Of a stretch of 64,000 nucleotides of DNA, positions 33,701 to 44,934 are shown piece after piece. The notes beneath the pieces are model-generated. The model was given only the letters and a program-made list of their open reading frames with translations, did no database searches and had not been told where the DNA came from. This stretch comes from Norana najaformis (lineage: Eukaryota > Annelida > Clitellata > Crassiclitellata > Hormogastridae). How positions within the stretch are numbered: position 1 is the first letter of the stretch; each line of letters starts with the position of its first letter. The stretch is from positions 44,244,080 to 44,308,079 of the forward strand of contig OZ029916.1 of the NCBI GenBank assembly GCA_964023275.1. Direction: 5' to 3'. Position numbers and translations under genes: made by a program.

Positions 33701-36700
33701 TGCGTCTTGAAATCGGGAGCCAGTGAAGTTGTGAGAGAATGCCAGCAGATGAAAAGTTGCAGTTAGGATGGACAAGGTGTGCTGCCAAGTTCTGTACCGG
33801 CTGTAATTTTCTGATATTATAAGACGGAGTATGGAAAAGAGTAGAATTGGCATAGTCAGGTCTAGATTGGACAAGAGCAACTGCCATATCATCAGTGAGA
33901 ACCGAACGAATGTGTCTTAAGGCTCTAAGATGGAAAAATCGGTTTTGCAGACGGCAGAAACATGTTACTTAAAGGTAAGGGTAGCATCAAGAATGACTCC
34001 AAGGGTTGTAATTTTTTTTTGAAAGGTTCACATTTGTACCAGCTAAATTGATTTGGTGAATGGGAGGAAAGTGACGTAAACGTTGATGGGTGCCAAGGAG
34101 AGCTGCATCTGACTTGTTGAGATTAAGACAAAGACCATTTTGATAGAACCAGGAATGCAGTGAAAGCATGCACTGTTCAAGCATGCTAATGCCGGTATCA
34201 AAGCTATCAGATGAGAGGGCAATATATAATTGTCATCAGCATACTGCTGATGGGAAATGCCAAAATAAGATATAAGATGAGCAACAGGAGAAATGAAAGC
34301 AGAAGAAAGAATTGGGCCAAGCACAGAGCCCTGAGGAACACCAATGTCAAGAGTAGAAATTGACTGGCCGATTCGAATGGTTTGAGAGCGGTCTGACAAG
34401 TAGGATGAAAGCCGACTGAGGGCAGTTCCAGAAATGCCGAAACTGCTGCTGAGCCTGGAAATGAGCATCGCATGATCAATGGTGTCAAACGTGGCACTAA
34501 GGCTAATGAGACCAGAAGTGTGGGTTGGCCAAGGTCTGCAGCACAGTAAATGGTATTTAAGCTGTAAAGTAAGGCAATTTCCGTTGAATGGGATGGCCGG
34601 TAGGCAGATTGAAGGGTATTGAAATTTGGTGATCCAATGATGTGTGGCTGAAGTCTGGCAAGATATAATAGTTCAAGTATTTTTGAAATATTATTGAGGT
34701 TGGATATTGGGCGGTAGTTGGAAGGACAGTCGGGGTCAAGACCAGGTTTCTTGATAAGTTGGGTGACTGCTGTTGCTTTGTACAACGAAGAAAAAATGCC
34801 ATCGCAAAAGGAGAGATTGGCCAATTTACAGATGAGTCCAGAAAAATATAGGGAGATGATTTTAGCAGAGATGTAGGGATAAAATCAGCAGATGATGATT
34901 TACATTGCATAGAAGTAATAATTTTGTGGACTTTTTGAAGTGTAACAGGTGGCAAAAAAGTAAGTGGGGAACCCGAGTACAGAAGATCGGGGAAAACAAA
35001 TGCGGTAACAGAGGCAGCAGTAGAGGCGACTGACCGTTTTAAGTTAGCAATTTTATCCATGAAAAATTTTGAAAATAAATCACATAGTCTGTCAAGCTCA
35101 TCAGTAGTGCGATGGTGAATTGTTTCCGCAGAATGAAGTAATTGTTTTTAAATGGACCAACGTTCCCCAATGTTGGATGCAGATGCCAACTGTTCACGGA
35201 CAAAATCCTGACGGGACTTGTTAATCAGTCTGTAAGCTACCGGTCCGATTCTTTGCGAGTGTTCCGTCAGCGACGCTCAAGTCGACGTCTCGAGCGTTAG
35301 GCATCCATGGCCTCAGCTGACAGAAACTTGGTGATGGCTTTTGGTGGTCGACGAACAATGGTACGCAAAAGGGCAACGACGTCTAATACTAGTGTTAGCG
35401 ATTTCATTTTCTTAGCCTCAGCATGTGAGGGCGGGGGCCAGACCTCTCTCTCGCTATCTGATTGTCCCAGGACAGTGTGCGGTCATTGTACTCATTTTAA
35501 TACTGAGTTCGCTACTGAGCTGATGTGGAACAGATATCTTCAAATATCTTAATGTCTTTGAGAAGATTCGAAACGCTGGTAGAACGTCCAGTAACCTACA
35601 CTGTAACGACTGGACCATCGCGCACTTGAAAGCCAATCGACTAGCAAGCCACATTCTAGAGTTAGAATCAAGTGTATGCCCGATTTGTCCGTTGTTTGGC
35701 GTACTGTAAGGTAAGACTGCGCAACATTTTAAGAAACATGCTAATTTGCAATTCTCCTTCCTCTTAGGGTCACTGTTTTCCTTCCAAAGAGTGACTTAAA
35801 GGGTCGCAGAATTCTTCTTATCCGACCAGGTACAATAATAAAACTGTACAGTCAACTACAGTTTGTATGTCTAAACATATAAATCTTGCAATTTTTATAT
35901 TGCAGCCTTTTTACAGCAGATCAGAAACGTCGGTCTGAGATGCATCTTGCATTTATAACGCTCCTGCTCAATACACTTCATCACATTATATTTCATTAAT
36001 CAATCATGTATTCACATGTATTCAATGTATTCAATCGATCAGTCACTCCATCATTCGATCATTCGACAAATCAATCAGTCATTCAGTCAGCCCATAAATA
36101 ATCAATCAGTCAATCAGTAAATCACTCACTCATCAATTGATGGAGACATGCGATGAACATTGTAAGCTAACGAAAGATAGCCCACATGCAGAGATACGCT
36201 AAAATTGAAATGCACTTTAGTCTACACATCTTAATAATGAAGTCTTCATCTTTTTACAAATTTCTCTTACCGTTTTCAAATTGCTTATCCACCGTAGGCA
36301 GTCTCTCTGTCTCTGTGGGTTGACTTTCTAGAAGTTGCCATGATTGCGGTTTGGTTTACGTGCGCCATCGGCTAATGACTCGTGCATTAGGCACCGGCGC
36401 TATAGAAGCTACTAATTAATAATAGAAATTACTTCGTCACTTCCAGTTGGATCATATTCTTTGACGTCTTAAAGGTGTGAAAGACCTGGACGACCCAAAA
36501 TTCAGTCCAGTTAATGAAGTGAGATTTAGTCTGGCAATGACTGAGATGTTGCGAGATTCGGACGAGAACGCTGTGGTGAACGGTACCATTCTTGTCTTTG
36601 ACTACACTGGAGTGGGAATGAAACACTTATCCCAGGCTACAATGGAGCACAATAAAAAGATGTCGAAAATATACCAGGTAAGCTTACTCTGAAACAAAAT

Positions 36701-37777
36701 AACAGGCGGTTTCGCTATATGAAGTCTCCTGAAGCAGAATCTTCCTAGATTGAAATAATGTCTCTTCGGAGGCTCTGTTTGGGAACAGAGTTTTATTAAA
36801 ATGGAATCTCCATTATCTACGATACTATGAGTCTTCCTCGCTACAATTTGAAAGCATCACAAAAAATTCAGTTTTGGTGAATAAGAAAATCCCATAGAAA
36901 ACTGACAATAGCAGTTTTGAATGAAAATATCATTGCTAAAATATCTAAAACTGATTTTAAACTGATTTTAAACGGGATTCTTTGCTCGTTGGCAGCCAGT
37001 GTAATGAATGCAATATGGGTACAGTATCTTGATATCCTGGGATCTCTGTAACGGCCCTGGGCAGTGAAATTCGAACCCGGTTGTCGTTTCTGCAAAACTG
37101 TCTCAGTAATTACAATGCGATGTGAATTACAGTAGCCGAATCTGCTAGAATCTAGGGCATAAATTTACTAGTAGAACTAATACGGTTTCAGGCGTGTGAG
37201 ATAGAAGTCGCACCACAACACATTACTTTATATCACTTTACGTAATATAACATTTGCATGTAATGTGATCACAACAATTTATTGAGCACTGTCAGTAGCG
37301 AGCTACGTATAGGGTTCTTTACAGTGTCAATTATCAGGGCAAGTAATAAGAGTTACATAATAGATAGAATTTCAGTTTTTTTTTGGAATCGTGAAGAGTG
37401 AACTGAATAGACGCCGGAAGACTTTCCACGCGCGCATGTCAACGATTCGATAGGCCCGATTACCCATTTTAAAAAATAAACTTCATTGTGCAACATTGCA
37501 GTCTACATTATATGCCTGTTATCTAATGCATCTGTGTGCATTTTATAGGACTGTCTTCCTGAGCAAGTCAAAGCCTTCCACTTTTTCAATGCTGGGGCCA
37601 TCTTCGAGACCATGGTGTCTATCATGAAGTTATTCCTCTGCGAGAAGAATCAAGGAAAAGTCTGTTTCACATATATACATTAGCCTATATTTATATGTCA
37701 GCAGCTCTTATCTAATCTAAGTTTATTAATTTGTACCTCATAGCAATTATTGTTATGGTTGTTGTCGTTGTTATGGT

Positions 37778-37810
<33 letters not shown>

Positions 37811-40175
37811 TATTAATATAATTATTACTTATCAACATCTTTGGCGCAGTTGTCTATTGCACAAAGAATCAACCGATGGCGTCCCAAAATCAAATCATAA
37901 TTAGGTCATTATAGAGGAAATGAGTCCACTGCAACAGTTATGCAGGTTATGGTGGATAAGCCAACTGAAAAGTTTAGTTTTAAGTTCAGACTGAAATGAC
38001 ATAAGAGACTGAGCAGAACGAAGAGATGCAGGAAGAGAGTTCCAAAATCTAAATCTAGCAACCAAAACGCTCGTCCACTAAAAATAGTTCTAGTTTTTGG
38101 CAATACCAAAGAAAGGCAATTAGATGGCCTGGTTGAATAATGATGTCTAGGAAGTGATGACTGATTTAAGATGCTATTGTTGGCAAAAATTAAATGTATC
38201 ATAAACTAAACACCTGAATTTGAACCAGATTTCTGCTGAACAGAAAGACAGTGCAAAGAGTTAAGTTCAGGCGTTATACGTGCTCATATTTTGACGCATC
38301 GGATATGGCTCTAGTCTGCTAACCTCTGCTACTATTTTAATAAACCTATGACTGCCATTTATGCAATGTACAATTTATCTTGCATAAATACACACGTTGA
38401 TGCACACACAATTACGTTCATAGCCTACACGCAAACATAGCCTACATACATGCATAAATACAAACATACAGTCAGTTATACACTCGTACATATTGTGGAG
38501 GATTTGACATATTGGCGAATGACCGAGACACGCAGACAAGCAAATAGGAGGAGACACCGTGCCTCTTGACAGTAAATAAAAGTTAGTCGGCGGCCTGATT
38601 ACGACGTCATCGACGACGACGACCAAAAAGAAGCACAGAAGAAGATACCGATTGAGCAGTAGACATCCTCAAAGCGAGAAGACGATTCCAACGCAGAGTA
38701 GTCAGTCTGGCGATCATGAAATCTTATTGCTTGTGGTGTTCTTTACATTAAGGAATTTAAACTGTGACGTTATCAGTGTGCCATTCTGTCAAGTCTTGAA
38801 ACAGACCGCTGAAGCAATATCTGGGTGTAGAGAGTTAAATAGTCATCGGCAGAATATTAGTGGGCTTGGTAGCCCACTGGGTAGAGCGCTGGCCTTGTAA
38901 CCTGAATAGTACAGGTACGGGCCTTCCCTGAGACGGTTACTGTCTATGCATCTTGGCTAAGTCCTCTCACAATTGCTCAGCGCCATCGTTAATGTTTAAT
39001 CGTTAGATAATGGCGCATCAAATTCAAAAATAATAATAATCTTCATCACCATCGGCTTTTCCTACAATAGCTGCAGACGTTCGTTCGTACGTACGTAAGT
39101 ATTTAAGTGAATAAGTGACAAATAATTTTCTACACGCGTAAATTTGTGTGTTGATGTTAATACATTTGTTTACTAACGTCCGTATGTTTGAGTAGAATGT
39201 TCGTGCTTTTTTCTACTTTTTCTGTTCTCAGCAGCTCTACTTTTTCTGTTGCCCAGCATGTTACTAAGTAGAGATGCCAAACTTTGTTATAGATTCAAGT
39301 ACATGATACGATGGAGACACTGTACAAGGTGATCCCAATGGAACTGTGGCCTGATGAATATCTTCCGGATGATTACGAAGGACCTTCGGCTGGTTCTATT
39401 GCAAGCATCATCGGTCAGTATTTACATCGTGTACCGTTTCGTATTTCGTGCCACAAATCTACTATTGAAATCTTTAACTCTACTTAAGTATCATGATGAT
39501 TACTATGTTGACCTTTATAAAGTTCATTTGCAACGTTATCCGTGACTTCATGCACAAAGTCATCTTCACGATATGAAAACTGACTAGCTTGAATATTTTA
39601 GAAATTTTTGAAAGTACTGGTTAAACCTACGTTAAAGGATTAAGAATTCAGTTTATTAAAACTGAGGTACTTATGATAATAGCAAAAGTGCTGAAAGTGA
39701 CAGTTCACTTACGAGAGTCCAGTTCTCTACGTTGGTTAAAGCGTACGTAAAGGCGCCTCTGTGCGTGAGGACGTCGGTTTGTATACCGATCGTGGCTATT
39801 TTTAGAATTTTCACTCTCAGGCTACCACGGTCCGTACACGGAGACATTAAGTGGCGTGGCATCCATTCAAACGAGCAGCGATGGTGAAGGATCTCACCGG
39901 ATAAATTCATTGAAAATGAGCAGGGTCGCGGCCATTCGATCACAATAGAAAACCATGTACATTTACGCTTAGTTTACATTTCTTTAGTGCCAATATTGTG
40001 TTTTATAGCATAATGTCATAGGTAATTCTAATAGTTGTCTATTCCTTTAGCTCAAATGAAGAGCCGAGTTATGAATCATGAAGTGAGGGCTCGAGTCTTG
40101 GACTATACGAGCCACCATTACAAGGTAGAGGAATCGAAGCGACTATCCGACGCCAGCCAGCATGAGTCTTTCTGA
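30746..40175 (+). CDS. CRAL-TRIO lipid-transfer protein, copy 3 (possibly under relaxed constraint)
   Basis: Exons 30746-30902, 32603-32762, 35768-35829, 36475-36677, 37549-37659, 39293-39413 and 40051-40175 join without frameshift to 312 residues. It is the longest copy because LINE fragments sit in intron 1 (about 31496-32098) and, in antisense, in intron 2 (about 33160-35393). It shares with copy 2 the premature TGA (40173-40175) that removes the last six residues. It departs from the other four copies at conserved positions: AIKKRNEDPEQRFG instead of AIKELNEDP.QRLG in exon 1, YEGP instead of YKGP in exon 6, and MNHE plus SHHYK instead of MDPE plus SDKYK in exon 7. Every splice site is still GT/AG and no internal stop is seen. 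It could be a diverging functional paralogue or an early-stage pseudogene; transcript data would decide. Confidence 0.85.
31496..32098 (+). pseudogene. 5'-truncated LINE fragment in intron 1 of copy 3
   Basis: Encodes the C-terminal part of an L2/CR1-like polymerase: ALICTRVDFGNAIFAGL, LQSVLNASARLIGGV, DTLHWLPIQQRIQFKIL and SAPSYLRDFC. It then has two stops. The 3' end reads GGCGCTTTATAAATGTCAGATTACAATTACAATTAC. The matching intron of copy 2 (near 12042-12068) lacks it and has about 25 unrelated bases instead, so the insertion followed the split of copies 2 and 3. Confidence 0.88.
32920..33160. other. Inserted sequence of unknown family, intron 2 of copy 3
   Basis: Absent from the matching introns of copies 1 and 2 and adjacent to the 3' repeat of the minus-strand LINE. 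The minus strand has an 89-codon open frame without a recognisable domain. It may be LINE 3' UTR or another insertion. Confidence 0.35.
33163..33320. repeat. (GAAT)n, about 39 units; 3' tail of the minus-strand LINE
   Basis: Uninterrupted GAAT repeat. It lies immediately beyond the 3' UTR of the LINE read on the minus strand, as expected for a templated LINE tail that later expanded. Confidence 0.9.
33321..35393 (-). mobile_element. L2/CR1-like LINE, 5'-truncated and frameshifted, intron 2 of copy 3
   Basis: Read on the minus strand from about 35393: RRRLERR, then INKSRQDFVREQLASASN, KFFMDKIANLKR, FLPPVTLQKVHKIITSMQ and FIPTSLLKSSP. The polymerase follows with NYRPISNLNNISKILE, SAYRPSHSTEIALL, MLISRLSSSFGISGTA, DIGVPQGSVLGPIL and QQYADD. 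It ends with LHWLPISRRIGFKI and a WNNIPFSIRSVPSVSCF C-terminus that stops at 33414. At least four frameshifts or stops interrupt it. It lies antisense to the host gene. Homology to introns of copies 1 and 2 resumes at about 35394. Confidence 0.9.
35990..36140. repeat. ATCA/ATTC simple repeat, intron 3 of copy 3
   Basis: Equivalent to the repeats in intron 3 of copies 1, 2 and 4. Confidence 0.75.
36355..36415 (+). repeat. SINE-like family B tail, intron 3 of copy 3
   Basis: TGCGCCATCGGCTAATGACTC, then TTAGGCACCGGCGCTATAGAAG. Confidence 0.55.
37745..37835. repeat. (GTT/TTA)n microsatellite, intron 5 of copy 3
   Basis: Equivalent in position to the repeats in copies 1 and 2. Confidence 0.8.
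37925..38155 (-). pseudogene. LINE ORF C-terminal relic, minus strand, intron 5 of copy 3
   Basis: The minus strand reads YSTRPSNCLSLVLPKTRT, then in the next frame WNSLPASLRSAQSLMSFQSE and LKTKLFSWL, a typical L2/CR1-like polymerase C-terminus. It is orthologous to the relic at 16198-16430 in copy 2. Confidence 0.75.
38862..39020 (+). mobile_element. tRNA-derived SINE (family A), intron 5 of copy 3
   Basis: A tRNA-like head, GGGCTTGGTAGCCCACTGG with GTAGAGCGCTGGCCTTGTAACC, is followed by TCAGCGCCATCGTTAATG and TTAGATAATGGCGC. It matches the insertions in copies 1 and 2 at the same intron position. Confidence 0.7.
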
Positions 40176-41570
40176 AAGCTGAGCTTCGATTAACGAGGCA
40201 GAACGTGCGCCTAGCACGAGTATCGCCACGGGACCATCACTCTGTCTCTGTCTCTGTCTATATTATATATATATAATATATATATATATCATCCTACATA
40301 AATTTTGGAAGTTGATTTTTTCAGGTTCAAGAATTAAGGAAGGCTTTCTAACCGCATCCAGTAGTGCTTATTCTTGAATGTGCAATCAAGCTCATTGATG
40401 TTGTATCGTTTAGCACCATGCTGACATCTACTGTATAGTTTGGTACAAGGCTAAGCAATAGGGACTACCTTCCATAAAAGACACGCTTATTTTAGATCTA
40501 CGCAACTAATATGGCTGCCTATAAATAATTATTTGACATTTTGCCGCATAGCGTTTGGTTACAAGAAAGCGGCCATGTAAAAATGTTTTTCTCTAAACGC
40601 TAGCGATATTGTTTTTCTTGCCGCCTTACAAAATACACGATTGCATCTGTATTCGCTTAGAGTTAGAAAGTGGCATGCATGGATCTACTTACCAGTATGA
40701 AACGGAGAATAATACATCATTTATATCGATCGCGAAATATATATTGTGGACAATGAAATAGTTTAAAATAGTTGACGACGCGTTGTTGTTGAGTAAAGTG
40801 CTAACTCGATGAAGGTCGAATGCTCACTGGTCTTCAGGTGGCATCCCAACGCACCACCTAAATTTAACAGCTTACATGTAATTGTAATCGAGCTACGTGA
40901 CAAGTAATTTAAAGGAGATGTTGTTATGGAGTTTGGTTGTTGTTGCTGCGTATATCCTTAACCTAAAAGATTATTCACTTCCGAGGCCATGACCTTGACT
41001 ATGCTGAAAGAGATGTATATCAGAAATGAGCGAGTAAATCAGACAACTATACTCTAATGGGGATGCATGTACTTAAACATTAATGTATGTGTCTGAATAT
41101 TTATATAGAACCTTCAGAACGTTCTAGTGCTAAGTGGAAAACTGCTGTTCCAGAAGAACAGCCCAATGCACTTAAAAGCAAAATACGTCTGAATAGCTAT
41201 ACCGGAACGCGGAACCAACGTGTCCCCATGTTCTTCAGAGTGCAGTTTTCGTCGATCCGACTGGTCCTATACAGAATTATGAGCCCTCTGATGTATCTTG
41301 GGCTGAATCAACCTCGATGCTTGCCCGTAATGTAAACCAGAAGGTGTGGTGAAATCGTCACACCTTATATAGCCAGTATGCTAATTAGACTGTCCTTCGC
41401 GCATATTTAATCTCCTGCCACTCTACTGACCAACGTGTTTGAAGCATAACAAAATCTTTTCAGTACATCAAACAGAACTGTGTTTCTGGAGTTCAGTGTT
41501 GAATTATTAAGGGTTCAAACCATGGCGAGCTTAGCGCCTAAATTATTAGAGGGGTGCAAGCTTAGCTGCA
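40176..41570. repeat. 3' flank of copy 3 shared with copies 1, 2 and 4
   Basis: Non-coding duplicated block with a TA microsatellite at 40258-40290. Homology with copy 2 continues to about 41570 (GCGCCTAAATTATTA, also at 19755). No gene is seen. Confidence 0.7.
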
Positions 41571-41840
41571 TCTGTGAGGTAATTACAACATAAGACTTAC
41601 TCTTTTAAGTTTTTTTTATAGAAACACTCGTGCATAACATAATTATTTTAATTTTACCCAAAGTAAGTGAAGTATCTCATGAGAATACGAACTGTCCGAA
41701 GACTATTACTGACACTTGGATCGTTTATGATTATGATTCTGATTATTATTGTTATTATTTCACCTGAGGTATATTTGATCTCTTAGGAATTAAAAAATCT
41801 CTAGTACATAATTTAAAAAATCCGGAAACAACTAGAAATC
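41571..41840. other. Intergenic AT-rich stretch
   Basis: AT-rich DNA with short ATT runs. I see no gene or recognised repeat. Confidence 0.4.
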
Positions 41841-41944
41841 ATCAAGATCTGGCGGTGCAAAGTATCTTGGAAGGCAATAGCAATAAAGTTTTGAGTTTGA
41901 ATAGCAATTCGCTGGAAAAGATAACTGGTTTCTCTCAAAAAGCA

Positions 41945-42940
41945 TGGTGCGAAGCTCCTCGGATGGCAGGGTGCATCTGCATGGCCCTCGTAACAACCCT
42001 TGTCCTGGTTCTAACCAGCCGCCTTTGGCTAACATCTCAGACTCACTCACAATTAACCCGAGAAAATTTTGACCCAACTTTGGCAAATTTCCAAAACGGA
42101 ACTTCTCTAAATTTGGTGCATTCGGATGCCGGCTCTCATTCTTTCGGCATCTGCCATCCAACTCTGAAAGGTAAAATTCCGAAGCCTATTCCTAAGACGG
42201 CCAGGCGAGGGTTTGGGTAGATTGCTTATTACTATCATAAACAGGATTCTGGTAGAAACCATCACTCACAGTCATTGGCAGGTCGTTCTGTCGTTTGGGA
42301 CTACGGTCCTTGAACAACCAAATCGAGAAGGCAGGCGTCATAATTTATCATCTACTATGAAAAAATGGGTTGAAGACTTTTGTCCAACTGGCCAACTAAG
42401 GAGGCTTTTATTTTTGCCCCTTTTCCTCATGCTTCCAGACGCTGGGGCAACAGAAAAACAACATTGAACGAGAACCGCATCAGCTGTTTCCTCGAAGCTT
42501 CAGGATGGAAACATAAATGCAGCCGTTCCAATTCACCGCCCAGAGGACGAATCCGTTCCCATAAACGCGAGACAGTGGCCGAGCTAAGTCTCAAACATCC
42601 TGCACCCTCTTTGGACCACCTGCCTCCTAAGACCACCAACCTATGACCACGGTTTTCCAGATCACTGAGAATGAAATTGTAAAACACATAAACTCCTTCC
42701 TAACAGGGTCGTCATGAAGCCCAGATGGACTGCGTCCTCAGCACATCTTTGACCTGGTGAGCTGTGCTGAAGTATGCCCCAGACTAGTAGCTGCAATAAC
42801 TGCCATAGTGAATAGTCAATTGGCAGAAGTTTGCCCCGAGGAGCTTCGCACAATGATTTGACATGCAGCAGTCTTATGGCCCCACAAACGCTCCATAACC
42901 AGCCGTCAACTACGGATCGGAGTCAGTCAGTTCGGGTCTG
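41945..42940 (+). pseudogene. Decayed LINE ORF: pre-polymerase region and start of polymerase
   Basis: After the block shared with 19805-20070 come PKPIPKTARRGFG, ETITHSHWQVVLSFGTTVLE and EQPNREGRRHNLSS. Farther on (42660-42880) are ENEIVKHINSFLTG, SPDGLRPQHIFDLVSC, AAITAIVNSQLAEVCPEE and a final RTM. This order, with the PDGLRPQH motif, is typical of a LINE polymerase family widespread in aquatic invertebrates. Several stops and frameshifts make it a relic. Confidence 0.75.
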
Positions 42941-43620
42941 CGTATGTGTGGGAACCCGTCATTGGTGACTTAGTTATCCAAGCAACATTTGCTTACAGAC
43001 GCAAGTTTTGCTCTGATCGAGTTAGGCTAGCGTAAGCTGAGCTTTTGTGAGGAACTTAAAATGCGTTGTAGTAAGTGTCTAGAGAACTTCATGTAACAAG
43101 CATCGTCTCCGTGCTTTCTTTCTTCTAGACAGTTTAATATTGTTCAAATTATATTATTTTCACTTTCCTATGAGCATGAACATTCGACGACAGTGGTTTC
43201 ATTTCTTCCAAGTAATGTTCATTCTGTGGATGACCAGTTCATCATTTCTATGCAGAGTAGTTTATCAACCGCATTTCAAAGTTTGAAATTTTGTTGAGCT
43301 ACTCTGTGCTCCCCTAAGTGGAAGATTTTACATGAGATTTTGATAATATCTAGTTTACACGTTTTCGTGAATGCAAGCCGTAAGTGGCAAAGATATGTTT
43401 TGATCCCATCAGACAATTCTGTAAACTGTTTGCTGGAGACCATGGCAGAAGATTGATCACCCTTGGCAATCTTTGATATAAATGAACGCTCATGTAGGCT
43501 TATTGTTTATAGTTTCACTGCGTCCGGTTTGGATTCCAATCGCTCATTTGAAAATGGAAACTTGTTATGCAGCCATTTAGTCCGTATGGAAAAAGGATGG
43601 CATTAATTGATTTTTAAATG
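42941..43620. other. Intergenic stretch without recognisable feature
   Basis: No coding potential above background and no repeat I recognise. Confidence 0.4.
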
Positions 43621-43623
43621 TTG

Positions 43624-43764
43624 TCCTTATTACCCTTTAGCCATAAGGCCCTTCAGACCTTTATAGAATATCCTTATTACCCTTTAGCCATAAGGTCCTT
43701 CAGACCATTATAGAATATCCTTATTACCCTTTAGCCATAAGGTCCTTCAGACCATTATAGAATG
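43624..43764. repeat. Three tandem copies of a 47-bp unit
   Basis: TCCTTATTACCCTTTAGCC starts at 43624, 43671 and 43718. Units two and three are the same over nearly their whole length (AAGGTCCTTCAGACCATTATAGAAT), so the array is young. Each unit contains AAGGTCCTT-like small palindromes. Confidence 0.92.
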
Positions 43765-44084
43765 TTGGTGCTGCAATGACCCTTTTTGCAAACAGTGCGA
43801 GTAACACTCGAGGTATTACCAGTCCTGACCTTTCCTTTTCAATTAAACCTCAGTCGCTTTAAGTTTCTTTTTGCAAAAAGGTATTCATACCTGGTGATGA
43901 ATATGAGTTAACCAAATTTCCGTTTCTTCGAGATATGTTACATTGTTCCATCCAGTCCTCAGTCGTCCCATTTCTTTCAACCTAGCACAACCTTCCAGTA
44001 AGCGGATCTTGTTGATCCATACTTCATGCAATCTTGTTTCTCTGGCTAATCGGATTTCGCCGAGACTTCTCCATCAGATAATAA

Positions 44085-44165
44085 TTTTCGACTACGGTTT
44101 TAATTCAAGCGACCATCTATTGATGCATTGTGCATTGTGATTCCGGCGCTATATCGGTTTATGGT
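44085..44165 (+). repeat. SINE-like family B copy
   Basis: CTACGGTTTTAATTCAAGCG, ACCATCTATTGATG, then GATTCCGGCGCTATATCGG. It closely resembles 60548-60615. Confidence 0.5.
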
Positions 44166-44194
44166 AGATGGAATACGGTATTTCTGGACAATCC

Positions 44195-44300
44195 TTCTGA
44201 CTTGACGCAGCGCTCATGAATAAGCAAGTGTCACGCGCTTAGTTTTAAGCAGCGCTTTAAAATTTTCGACTATACGAATACGATTACGATTAACTACAGT
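44195..44300 (+). repeat. SINE-like family C copy
   Basis: GACGCAGCGCTCATGAATAAGC, CGCGCTTAGTTTTAAGCAGCG, then ATACGATTACGATTA. Family C is also at 50020, 53010, 61090 (minus) and 63840 (minus). Confidence 0.5.
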
Positions 44301-44934
44301 TTTATTGGGGTATTTCATCGGCTTGCAGTTTAATCTAGAACTGTAGCCCATACTTAGCACAGGTTCCCAGAACTTATATTAAGTAAGTCAATAAGTAGTC
44401 TTTATTGGTCTTTGACATGTGCATGTGCATGGTATGGATCTTCTCTGGACCAAGAAAGGTATGACCTGTTATTTTATTTTTGGCAGTTGGTCGCCTCTTT
44501 ATGTTAGCTGAAGTCGCTTGCGAATAATCTAGAACTAAGCGTAGCGAAGCGGTACACAACGTTGTCATTGTCTCCTTAAGCCACTTGAAGCTTGACTTTG
44601 CTCTTAAAATCGCACCTGGTACTCAACGGCGTCCCGCAGGAGATAATGTCAGCCTTTCAGTTAGTTTTCTCCTGCGCTATATTGATTATTATGTATGTTT
44701 ACTTAGCCTTTCTCCAAAAGACATGGAGTGTGCGTTATATTCACGAAGACTTTGGCAAATGCACCTGGGCGTTGTCTATATAATATATGGCCTATATAAT
44801 CAGTTTAGGACTTGCTGTGAATGACAAAGGCATATACATATGAAATTTATTTTTAAGGAAAGGTCTATACTATATATAAAATTTATATTTAAGGAAAGGC
44901 CTAAATATTATCGTCTTATTGTTTGCAAAGCTGG
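44301..44934. other. Intergenic stretch without recognisable feature
   Basis: Only short, overlapping, unrecognisable open frames. A small duplicated motif ATTTA(T/A)(T/A)TTTAAGGAAAGG occurs near 44847 and 44884. Confidence 0.35.

Noticed and set aside
41855..42220. 121-codon open frame with a hydrophobic segment
   Set aside because: Covered by a dispersed repeat and followed by a decayed LINE polymerase; not an independent gene.
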